Part shown: positions 13,701-26,200 of the stretch, piece by piece
Layout of the letters: each line of letters opens with the position of its first letter
Position numbering within the stretch: the first letter of the stretch is position 1
From: Metaphire vulgaris
Taxonomy: Eukaryota > Annelida > Clitellata > Crassiclitellata > Megascolecidae
Direction of reading: 5' to 3'
NCBI GenBank assembly: GCA_018105865.1
Contig: CM030845.1
Location: 13,205,390-13,269,389, forward strand
DNA length: 64,000 nucleotides
Made by a program: the position numbers and the translations under genes
Notes under the pieces: generated by a model
The model's input: the letters and a program-made list of their open reading frames with translations, nothing else
Told to the model about the DNA's origin: nothing
Database searches by the model: none

Positions 13701-16110
13701 GCAAATGAGAACAATATTTCCAATTGGTCGTAATGAGGAAAGTAATGTCTGAACTACCAGCTTCAAACCCGGTGCTCGACTGATGACTCTGTCACACGAA
13801 ATTGACAAACTTTTACTAGATTGTTGCTCACTATACAACAATTTCTGGTTAAAACAGTTTTGCCTTCAAAAATATGCTAATTCTGTGCTGTTAATAAAGT
13901 GAAGCTCAAACCCTGGCTGTCATAAATGCTGATGGTAAAATTATTGGGGGTGAGAAAATAGATGTTTTCCTCTCCAATACAGTGAGAATCCAACCCCTCC
14001 TTTCCATTTCCTTCTTTCTCTTGCCTGGTTCCCTGGTTTTTCTTTCTCTGTGCTGCATCAGTGAAGTGAACAGAAAGAAAGGGAGTTCTAGTGCTCTAGC
14101 AACAGAGTGAAACTGAAATTAAATATGAAATTTATAAATGAAGAAATACAACGAGACAATATAAAGAGTGCAATTTCTCATAACTAAATCCTTCTTCTCA
14201 TTTATCTTTTCTTAGATTATAATTCCTCTTCCTCGCTTCCATTCTAACCTTTAACCTTCCTTTAAAGGCCAAGCTTTGGAGGTATCCTGGGGGAAATTTT
14301 TGAATAGGCGCCTTCACAAGCAAATAGAACGGGTCTGGACTGCAGATCTTCATGAAAACAAAGTCTTAAGGTGAATGAAATCAAAGCATCATTTACTGTT
14401 CCTATGATCAACATGATTCAACATATTTGGCTGACCACATTTATTTTCTTTCTTTGAGTACAAAGCAAAAGTTTTCAAATTTCTATGAACAGACCAAAAT
14501 ATCTGTCAACCCAATATCCAGATTAATGATGCACAGCTGATATGATTGTGCATTGGACTTGCATTCTTAAGGTTCAAACCTCGGCCATGGCAGAAACATT
14601 TCGGTTGTCCTGGTCCAAGCACTCACTCAGTCAACTTGGTGTGAGCAAGAACATCTGATGCTTATTCAGAGGAAGAAAAGGCAGCGAGGGAAGGACAGCG
14701 ATGCTCATTAAGTTATCCAAGGGGTTTTGAGCCTAAGGAGCAACCTTTACCTTAATATTAGAGCATCAGACACAGTCTATGACCTTTCGAGATGTGTGGT
14801 CACATCGCCTGCACCATCATAATCATCAGCATACGTATTGGCTGCATAATTATTTAAAGATAAAATTACTTACCTCAGTGGACGAAGAGTGCGCAGAAGA
14901 CGGAAAACTCTAAGAATTCCAAATATGTGTCGACTGTGGGAAGCAGTCAGCGAAATGACAATATCAATAATGGAAATGACCACAAGAGAACCATCCATTA
15001 TATTCCAGCCACTCTTCAGATAGGAATGACGCCCAAACAGAAATCCCTTTGCAATTACCTGTAAGAGCAAAAGAACACAGGTAGGTAAGCTGGTGTATCG
15101 GCAAAAGTAAAACTCGGTTGCATCTTCATTCTCAACATTAATGCACTAGAAACATTTTGTACAAAATTCTCAAACAAAATTTGAAGCACGAATTTCCTGT
15201 GGACACTAGGACAGGTTCTGTCTGGTAAGTTTGCAGTGTCCATTTGAGACAACAGACAGAAAGAATGAATATCACAGTATTTCACAATACAGCAAAATTT
15301 ACACCAATTGAAAGCAGTTGTGCAAATCTTAGTTATTTCATTACAATGACTTTTGTAGCAAGACTGCACCAAATGATGTAAACAACAAGATTTTAAAAGT
15401 CCACAACCAGGGCAAACCCAGGAATTCAGTTTCAGGCACTTTGTATTCCATTCCCCATTCTGCCTTGCCTTGCTCCTTGATGAATGCTTTAAAATTTACT
15501 TAACAAGAGAAGAACAGATGACACTCGCTTAATTATTTGTGCCTTTATAACTTTTGGCTCTTCAAAAACAATTTGATGATAGAAATTATTACAGGCAGTT
15601 ACTGGCGATCAGAGATCGCCAGTTGTTTTCATAAAAAAATCATTCTTTTGCATTCATTTGCTATGAAATTCATGTGCTGCTATTTGTTTTGTCTCCAATC
15701 AAGTTGTTTCAAAATATTTAGACCAAAAATAATTTCTTCGCCAACTGAAAATCCCTTTGTTGATGTCCTCCAATCAATTTGCATGTTGCTATGTCTATTA
15801 TAGTTGAAGATCAGAATTAGGATATATAAGCGGCAGAAATTTGTAAAAGTATTAGAATCTTGATAGATAAATAAGTAGCAACACCGTCCAATATCTACAA
15901 ATTTTAATATTTAAGACATTTGCACTAAGATAATGATATTGATATCAGTTGCAATTTGCATTTGACCACATAACTTCCTACCATAACACTTTCCCTTTCC
16001 TTACCCTCTGACTGATCTCTGGAGTGACCTGGTCTTTTGCAGATGGATTTGAAGTACCATCGATTGATACCATTAGGTATTAGAACTGGTGCTATATATA
16101 AGTGCATAAC

Positions 16111-16191
<81 letters not shown>

Positions 16192-19100
16192 CATCATTAT
16201 TATTTTGACCATAACAATTTAGATGAAATGAAAAGGCAACCAAATGATTGGCTACGAAATAATTGGCAAAAAAATTGTTCGGTCATGTAATCATAGAGAC
16301 CTAGGCCAAATGAATTTTGACTAAATAAATGGAAACACATATAACAAAGCAAAATGTCATATAATAATAATATATGCAGGGAATAGCATGTATCTAATAA
16401 ATTCCTAGACAGTTAGGAAATGCAACTGTTCCCTAGAATGAGACCCAGAATTATTTGCTTCTTATTAATTAGAAAAATCTTGATGGAAAAAATTATAACC
16501 TTCTGTGCTCTTTAAAGTGCTTAACAACCATCCACAGATTAGGCAAATCAAGTCCTAAGCTTCAAAATATCAATCACTATTTCCAACAAAAGATCTTTTA
16601 TTTCAGATTTAGTTGTTGTGTCTATTTAAAGACACGTCCGTCAAAAGACAATGGGCGTCTGGCTCCTCCTTTCTCATCCAGGCTTGCTGCCACCGGCTTT
16701 GGTGGAGTTTTTTTCAGATTTAAAACCGAGCCTCAAGTTAACCTAACAGAATCGAATCTTCAGATCTCTGACCTAAGCTCGCTCGAATATTTAACATAAA
16801 GTTTCACTACAATCAACACATTTTCCATGACGAAAAAGCAAACTAACCTTTATTATCATTTCCAACGTGAAGATAAACGTAAAAACATAATTGGAAATGT
16901 TCAGAAAGTGTCTCTCCTGGGAAATTATAAAAGAAAAGTTTCAGTTATAAATTAGATTTCATATCAGCTGTTGGGAGAATACGACTGCATTGCAAATGGC
17001 AACAAGCATTAGCCAACATTTGCAATGGCCTACAAAAGCAGAAATTCACAAAAACCATCCGAAGGACACTAACGTAGCTTTTGTCATCAGTTACAAGAAT
17101 TCAATTTAAGCATCCTTATTACAAGTGTATTGACAGTATAAGAATTATTAAAACCATAACATCATCAGTGTCTTTCATGGCAACAAAAATATAATAGAAA
17201 ATGGGCTTACAATAAAGCGGAACACATACAGCCGGTGGATTGACACCTGACCTGACCTGAATTTACTTTTACTAGACTCTAGAGAAATTCACTTAACACA
17301 TGCATAATAATCTATACAATACTAACAACTTGCTGCTAATAATTAATTATTTACTACAGATATCATAATGGTTACAACACAATGCAAATGAAGCCTCTAA
17401 CATACATAGTCTTCATCATGCTACTCACCCAACTAGATGTAGCTCTTAGTAGCTTCATTAACAGCAGGGCTTTTTTTGTAAAAAAATATTTTCCGGAACG
17501 CAACAGTCGGGTTAGGGTTAACCCTAACCCTAACCCTAACAAAATCATCAGTCATGCCATATTTGTAATCAGAAATTTGAAAAATGATATGGACAATAGA
17601 TATAGTTCTAAATTTTCTATTTAATAATTTAATTTTGCAAAAAAGCCTTTGGATTTTCCGGAACATGGTCCGGATTTTCCAGAACGCCGTTCCGCCTCGT
17701 TCCGGCCAAAAAAAGCCCTGATTAACAGTAATTAGTAAGTAAGAAACCAACTTTCTAAAGCATGATTATTTAACCTATAAACAAAGCTGTATTCCAGGTG
17801 CCTGCAACAATCTCTAAGTAGGTCTAAAGGACATCTGCAAATTGTAGTTCAAAATCATCATCATCACTTCAATAGCTAAAGTAAAGTTCGTTAGAAGAGA
17901 ACATGCCTACCAAACTGTTTGAAGGAATGTCTGGTCGTTCCATAGCAAGTGTTATACAATTCAAGGCAATGAAAAGAAGAATGGTAAAATCAAAGTTTCT
18001 TGTGACAGTCAATTTAATGCACTGATTCCGTAATCTGAAAAAAATCAAGTTACAACTCATATCATCTGTGCCAGTTCAAATGATACATCATCCAAAACCT
18101 TAACGACGATAACTGCCTTGTTGTAATGTAATAAATAATCAAGTAATTTCACTACCTGCTTGATGGTGAAAACACAAAGAGAGCATACGTTGCTCTAGAT
18201 CCAAAGCACTGCAGCTGTTCTGGCCGCCAAGAAAAATGCAGACATGACTGAAAGTCAGAAACACAGACGACAGAATTCAGTGATTCTAAACCATTAATAA
18301 CCAAAGTGGTCCAGTGAAAATAACAGCTTCATGATCAACTTTATTTAGCTTTTTGTATTTTAAATAATTTAAATAAACATCCCTGACATAGATATAATTG
18401 AACTTAAATAATGAAATAGTGGAATAACTTATTTGAAACACGAACTGATCTCGAAAAACAAATATGTCATATTTTTAAAAAGTCCGTCTCCATTATAGAC
18501 ATGCTCTAGAATAAATAAGAAAATATAAATCTGACGTACACTATCCCTATCTTCGACGTTCTCTTCATTTTCGTCATTTGTGATTCCATTTTCTTTTTCA
18601 CTGGATTTCTCTTTTCGATCCTGATCACCGTTTCCATTGGTGGTCAAGAGGTTATTACGCTTGTATTCCTCCAAGGAGTTGCTTCCAACAGAGCTCTGTG
18701 GTGTGAGTGGGAGTGGAGTGCGAATCGAGTTCTGACGGCTCAAACCCTCACTGCGATGACTAGATATAGAATTCTGACGGCTGAGTGGCAGTTTATTTTG
18801 GGAACTGAGTAAATTATTAACAGAAAGGTTATGATGACTCATGTCTCTCTGGTTGTTCAGTGTAGTTGGATGACATTTTTCTCTAAACATTTGGAAAAAT
18901 CAGTTTAAAATTATTACATCGTTCAAATTTGGCAAAGATTTCAAGTTTTACAAAACCACAGAGAAAAAATGCATGACCTAAATCTAATGGCACAAAATTT
19001 ATTCACATTTTACCATCAAAAATTCAATTAATGTAAAGACAAATATATTAGAACATCATACTGCCAACATGCAAGACAAAATTCACATAATCACAGAGAG

Positions 19101-20650
19101 AAGAGAGAGAGAGAGAAATTTAGTTTTCATCAATAAGGAAAATTGAATACTTTGAGTCAATGACAATACTGAATTCAGTTAACTGATCTTACTTTCAAAA
19201 TTTCAATAGCTCTCACATAATAATACATTCATCAACCTTGAATGCCCACAATCAGATGATGATGATGATGATGACGACGACGACGACGACCATCATCATC
19301 ATCATCATCATCACATCATCATCATCACCATCACCATCATCATAGTTTCCACACTTTAGATAATTAACAAAGAAATCTAGCAATTGTATTACCAGTGAGT
19401 TCCTTATTAACCATGTAATTAATAATCTGCAAACAATGAACTAAAAATCAAAAGACTTTACTACACAACTCGTTTAGGTGGGAAAGAGTCCCTTGAACCT
19501 ACCCATTTGGTGTTGATGCAGACGAAGAGGCTCTAGGCATTGGTGGAACATTCAGCATCAGACACCTTACAAGAAGGAAAACAGGTGCAAATCAGCAAAT
19601 GCTACTGAAATATACCATTAAGAATTAATTATTAGTTTTGTTTGAGGGAGAGACAGATATTTTCAGCAAACACACAAACTAAAATCATGAATTTGTCAAA
19701 AGTAAAGCAATTCTGGTTGAGTATTTGCTGCACATGCTACAATATGATAGTGGTGCTATAGAAGTTGATTGATTGAATATCTTTATGTAACAAACAACTG
19801 ACTACTACTTTGTGTCACACATGTCTCAAAATCTCTTGAAGTCAGATTGTTCCTAATATCTCTCAACATCATTCTTCTGAATAAATTGTTGCTTTCTTAA
19901 AACTCTGGTATATGTGTTAGAACTTATGACTGGAAATAAATATCAAGAAATGAGAATTAATATAAACTAGCTGTCTACCCATCAAAAATGATGGGGTAGT
20001 TTGGCTGTTGCCTACCCCCTTTAAAAAATATCCTAGCATTTGTCCAATAATTTGTCATTGACCAGGTACATGGCTTGCTAAGCAGTGCGACGTTTGCCAG
20101 GTTTCTAGCTCATGATAATACCACACATAGTTGGCAATAGGAAAAGACTAGCTTGCTAGGGGGTCAGCCAATATTTGTAATTTTTTTAAAATGTCAAATG
20201 AGCTATTCAATTTTTTAATTCAATAATTCATGAATAATAACATTATTGGTGAATACGTGCTTATCATTTAAAATTTTCATGCATAGGCTCTGCTTGGGGC
20301 CTTCCTCCAAACGAAGCCTATTGGGGTCTATGGTTACATGGTTACACCTGTTTGTCCATGTGCAAAAACTGTTTCTGGCAAATAAACTCTGACGGGGAGA
20401 AGAATAGTGGAAAGGGGAAGGGGAAGAGTTAAAAGTGGTGAGGGAATGGAGAAAAGGGGAAAGGGAGAAAAAAGTTAAAGGGGAGGGTAAAGAGGAAAGG
20501 TAGGAAAAGGCAAAGGCGGGCAAGGGACAAGGGGGTAAGGGGAGAAGGTGCGAGGAAAACGGGAAAGGCAAGGGAAAAGTGGTGTCAAAGGGGAAAGGGG
20601 GACAAGAGGGGCAATAGGTGGAAGAGGATAGGGTGATTGAAGCCTGTGGC

Positions 20651-20692
<42 letters not shown>

Positions 20693-23138
20693 CACTCGCA
20701 AAGGCGGAACATGAAAAAGAGAGGCTTCAAGCCAAACTTAAGTTTGGCTTGAAGATGGCAGAGTGGGTTTTCCTTTTTGACACCATGGCCCTCGGAGACG
20801 CAGCAACTGCTTGAGCGTCTCACTCGGTGTCTGGATGAGATGGCAGACTGGTTGAAGTCTAACAGGTTCCAGCTCAATGTCGCAAAGACTGAGGTCCTCT
20901 GGCTCGCCACTGACCGGATTCAACAACAGCTGCCGCGTTCCTGTATCAGGATTAACGATCTCGAGCTACGTCCAGTCACATCCGTACGGAACTTGGGTAT
21001 TTATCTCGACAGTGCAGCGACGATGAAGCTGCATGCAGCTAAGACCGTTGCATGCTGCTTCGCCTCTCTCCGGCTGATCATGAGTCTACGTCGGTCAGTC
21101 TCCCAAGCCGTCCTCAAGACGCTGGTCGTAGCTCTAGTCCTCACCAGACTAGACTATGGAAATGCCGTTCTCGCTGGATCGCCTGCCTCTCTACTCTGCA
21201 GGCTGCAGTCAGTCCTGAATGGGGCTGCTCGCCTAATTCATCGGTCTGCGCGTTGCGAGCACTGACGTGCTACTCCGTTACTCCGCTACTTATTGATCTG
21301 CACTGGCTGTCCGTGCCAGAGCGCATTAAGTTTAAACTATCAAGTCTCGTTTATTGTTGCCTGCATGGAACAGGACCGAACTATCTGGCGACCGAGTTGC
21401 GCAGCGTCTCGGATCTAGAAGGCCGTAGAAGACTGAGATCCTCCACTACGGCTGAACTGATTGTCCCTAGGACGCGTCTCGTCACTGTTGGTGATCGAGC
21501 TTTTCCGGTAGCTGCTGCGCGCGCTTGGAACTCACTTCCCGCTGACATCCAGAAGTCTCCGTCACTCGACACATTCAAGAAACGCCTCAAGTCCTGGCTA
21601 TTCAGAACTAGTTACTGTATTTAGTTATTTAGTTATGTAATGTGTTCGCGCAGTCTGTCGACTAGTCACCACATTAATCTTGACTTTACTTACTTACTTA
21701 CTTTAAGTTAACGGACATCAAAAATTATATAGGAGGATTTGGTTAGCAGCCCTTAATATTGAGCCTACTCATTATTAACCACTTCATCAGTTGCTATATG
21801 GCAGGGGTATTCAATTGAATTTTATGAAAGTGCCCCTGTCCAAAGGCCAGGTAAATATATTTCTTAGCTATATAGGGGGCGGAAGATGGCAGAGTGGGTT
21901 ACATGCTGGAGCGTCAGGCTGACGGAACGGGTTCAAGCCCCGTTAGTGCCCCTAGTGGCGTTCACAGAGGCAGTAATGCCTCTAAGCCACTTTAAATCAT
22001 GCTAACTAACTTTATAACAATATAGTTCACAAGTAATAAAAAAACAGGTAAACTGAAAACAAGACATTAAAAAATATTTCATAGGTATTGTAGAAAGGTT
22101 ATTTATTGCTTCAGTATCTTCACGGGCCATTTCACACCCCTTGGCTGGCCGGATCGAGCTCGCGGGCCGTTATAAAACCCATCATTTGAATATCCCTGCT
22201 CAATGGACTTTGGCATTGCTTCCTATGGGCACTTTTTAATAATACTGAAATTCGGTCTACAGATAATTGTGAAAACATCTGTTTATATATTATGGCTGTT
22301 GTTCTAATTTGTTGGCTCATGGCTGAAAATGCAAAACCAGATAAACTACCGGTAATTGCTTTTCCATGCACGAGTGTGGCAGGATTACCTAAGCTATGAC
22401 TGGCTTATCTCATTGTTGTTTTGATATAATAAGCTAACAGGGCTTATGAATCAAAAGCATCTGATATCCCAGTTTATGCATCGGAATCAGCTGATGTTTT
22501 TCCAATACATGAAGCTGATCTAATGCAGTGCTGTCCAACCTTTTTGACACCATGGGCCACTTAAAATGTTTTCTTTGAGCGGAGGGTTACGGGGTTAGTC
22601 TTGGGCCTAAAGGTTAGCCTTACATAGGCTTAAAAGCAATGACTGTAGCAATTATTGACAATTCTTCATCTTAATTAAAATTTAATAAGTAATAATGTAT
22701 TTTTGTAATAATTCAGCGCACAAGCGTATAGCAATTAATGTTCAAGCACATTTTTAGTGAGAAATTTGGCTTTGCATTGTTCTCGCGTTTAAAATAAAAA
22801 ATTGTGGTTGAAATTGAGCAACTGCAGCCCTCGTTAGATTTGCTAAATGTTTGTCTGTCAGAGAGTTTTGATTTTTGTTGAAACATCACATGTGACTGGA
22901 TCTTCAACAAAAGGTAGCAGAGGAGTGAGACTGTGTATGTCTTGGAAACTAGCAGTGAAATCCCATTTCAACTGTTCTAATGATATATGCAGAACGCTCA
23001 CTTTTGACTACAGTAGATCAGGAAATTTTTGTGCAGTCTTGGAACGTAGTTTCGTGCAAAATACCAGTATGTAAAATTTGACTGATTCAATTGACTGATG
23101 AACAAGTCCATCTTTCTTTCAAAACACTGTCTACTCCC

Positions 23139-23223
<85 letters not shown>

Positions 23224-26200
23224 CACATTCTAGAACCACTGCCCTGTTTGTCCTCATAAATCAAGCACTTCCTCTAACATTACAGAAAAGAAGAAAGCGC
23301 TTTCATACTCTGCAATACCTGGTGATAATGGATAAGAAAAACAGAAGAACTGCATTCTTTTTCCTTGGGAAAATTTTTTAAAAAAAGTGATTGTGTAGTT
23401 ACCTGTCTGGTGGCATTGTTTGCAAATGTGGAGCTAGACATGATGAATGGCATGATTCATCATCATCAAATGTAAAACGTGAGGAGTTTTCTGCTGCACT
23501 TTGACTATCAACTGACTTGCTTATAGACCAGCTAAACTGCTTCATGTAACTGCCCTTTCGCTGTAACTTTGGTGTTCCAGGAAGAATGCTTAACAGTGAC
23601 TTCAAAACAAAATAACAGACAGTCTTGTTAACAAGTACCTAAGGCACAAGGCCAAGCACAAGGCCAAGCACCTAAGGCACAAGGCCAAGTACAAGGCCAA
23701 GCACCTAAGGCACAAGGCCAAGCACAAGGCCAAGCACTTTACATTCAAACACAAGTACAAGCAAGCACAAGTACACGTTCATATAAACAACCTGTTCGCT
23801 TAGCTTAGGTTCAAAATTACCGCACATTTCAACTAACATTGTCAGCTACAGAATCGGGTAAAACTTAAACTTTGTAAGTTTTCAAAATACATCTAAATAA
23901 TGCACATAAAGTTTGTACCATTTGTAGTAGCTACAACTACAATAGTCAATAGAGACCAAATCTTCAGTGCCTACTCTTGTTAACAAGCACCTAAGGTACA
24001 AGGCCAAGCACCTAAGGCAACAAAGCCAAGCACAAGGCCAAGCACTCATAGTCCAAGGCCAAGGCCAAGCACAAGCACTTGCTTTTTGGTACTTAAGCAC
24101 AGTACAAGTCCAAGCACAAGGCCAAGCACTAACAAGCCTGATAACAGATACGCTCATTATGGTTCATAAAGGGGAGCAAACATTGAAATAATATAAACAA
24201 GGCAGTTTACACTACAAGTGAATAATTAATAAAACATGAAACAGTAAAAAAAAATCAAAGACCACTTAAGCTTAGCCTAAGCTTAGCTTAAGCTTAAGCT
24301 TACTTAAGCTTAGTACCTCTCGTTCCTTTTGGAACTGAAGTAGGTGTTCCTCTTAGGCATGGCTGAAGCTATCCAGGCACCACAAACACAGACCAAGTGG
24401 GGTCACTCTAATCTAATCTAATCTAGTTGAAACTAATCAAATCAGAAACTTCTATAGTGCCACAATGCATAGAAGCGTCAGCCAATGGCAATTGAATCAC
24501 AATTGCACAAGATCCAAGTCAAATGCAGGACATCAGGAGCTGGACAACCTGGCCTAAGTGTAATGATGGCTGATATGTGAGCTGGTTGGTAGTTGCCCCA
24601 AATGATGAACTGAACAGGAATAAATTCATTCAGATAGACTTTAAACTCCAGTTTCAGACAATTGCTAACAACCCTCACTGCTAGTTAACCCTACATTATT
24701 CCCCTCACTGGCATAGCCAAATGGGGTTTGGGGTTAAAACCCCCCTTGGCTGCTGAAAACAAAATATTTTTAATGAGTTTATGTGATTTTAAATTTTTGA
24801 CACGACTCTGGAGGTCAAAACACCCTTGGCTATAAAATGTCACGGTTTAAGAGGCGAGGACCTTTTTTTCGCTTGTGAGGAAAAAGCTAGAGGTGATGTT
24901 TTTTTGCTTGTCAGGGAAAAATAGTGGCGATAACCTTTTCATAACCTTTTTTTGCTTGTGAGGAAAAAGCTAGAGGTGATAACGTTTTTTTTGCTTGTCA
25001 AGATTTTTCCAAAGTTGGTCACGGTCAAAACCAAAAACCAAAAACCCCCCTTCCTGAATTCCTGGCTATGCCACTGGTTCCCCTGAAATATGGTAGACAA
25101 CTTTTTGCAAAGAAACACAAAGGTTACTACTCACTGGAACTTTCTCCAATGAATCCGTACTCGAGTGATGGTTGGCGGGAAATGTGTGCTCTACTGACAG
25201 AGTATTTCTTGGATCTCTGCTACCGCCTGTGATTTCATTTGGAGAGCCTTGAGGAGTGGCCATAGGAGTTGCAGCTGTGTGGGTGATGATCGGAGGATTA
25301 CATCCTCCCACATCATAATTCAAATCATCATGATTTATATTAGATGATGTCGGAAGTCCAAGCATTATCTTTTCTAATAGCAAACAGACAGTAAAAGTCA
25401 TATTTATTTTAAAAAGTACATAAGTAAATATAAACAATATGGATTGGAGAAGGAATTAGTCTTGAGAATTCTGCCATATAATGACCATACATTTAAACTG
25501 GCTTAAGATAATTGACATCATTTTACAGACTTTAATCATTTTATAATGCACAGGTTGTGTACATCCAGAGTGAGTTTCTTTAACAATGATCACAATATTC
25601 ATATGAAAAGAAAAACACCTGTTATACAAAGATAGAATGACTATATCTGAAGGTGGCAGTCAAAGAAACCCAAACCATTCTTACGAGGGAAGTCAGAAAT
25701 GCATCAATCATAGCTTGCTAGGACAGCAGATGATAATAGATTTAGATCGATAATTAATTAATAGATTGAATTGTAGCAAGAGCTGCCTGTTTAAAAGAAT
25801 AGAGCATAGAAGCAGCACATTGATTCAGCATTGAAAACTCAGTAGAGCAAACTCCAGCAAACTGGATACATAATATGAACGATGGTAACATTGAGTATAT
25901 ATAGTTGAAACCAATATGCACCATAAAAAACTATATATATCACAGGCCTAGGAAAAACATTTTTTGAAAGCTTTTTTCATTAAACTAGGTGATTCTTGTA
26001 GTTGTTGAGGTGCTGATTCCAAATATGCTATCAGATTTCTCCCTTCACGTACCGTTTTTTGTCAATTTCGATAAATTGAATTCTATTATACAACTACAAT
26101 GTTTGACAATTAAGTGATAGGCGCATAATAAAAAAAGTGAAAATAGAGTTACCAAATTTAATTTCTTTTAATAATGTGACAGTGAAAGTTAAGGCATGTA

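Noticed and set aside
16037..16290. Open frames encoding poly-Ile or poly-Tyr
   Set aside because: They read through an (ATT)n microsatellite; the same holds at 37812-38012 and 38210-38455.
17510..17541. Chromosome fusion scar
   Set aside because: The head-to-head telomere string is inside a hAT-like element with a perfect target duplication.
20215..20910. 231-codon minus-strand open frame
   Set aside because: It crosses a polypurine tract, a GT microsatellite and the palindrome. The Pro/Ser/Phe content is compositional.
21881..21957. Possible tRNA gene
   Set aside because: A and B boxes are present, but the stems are degenerate and the same head recurs with a shared body at 33336, so it is a SINE.
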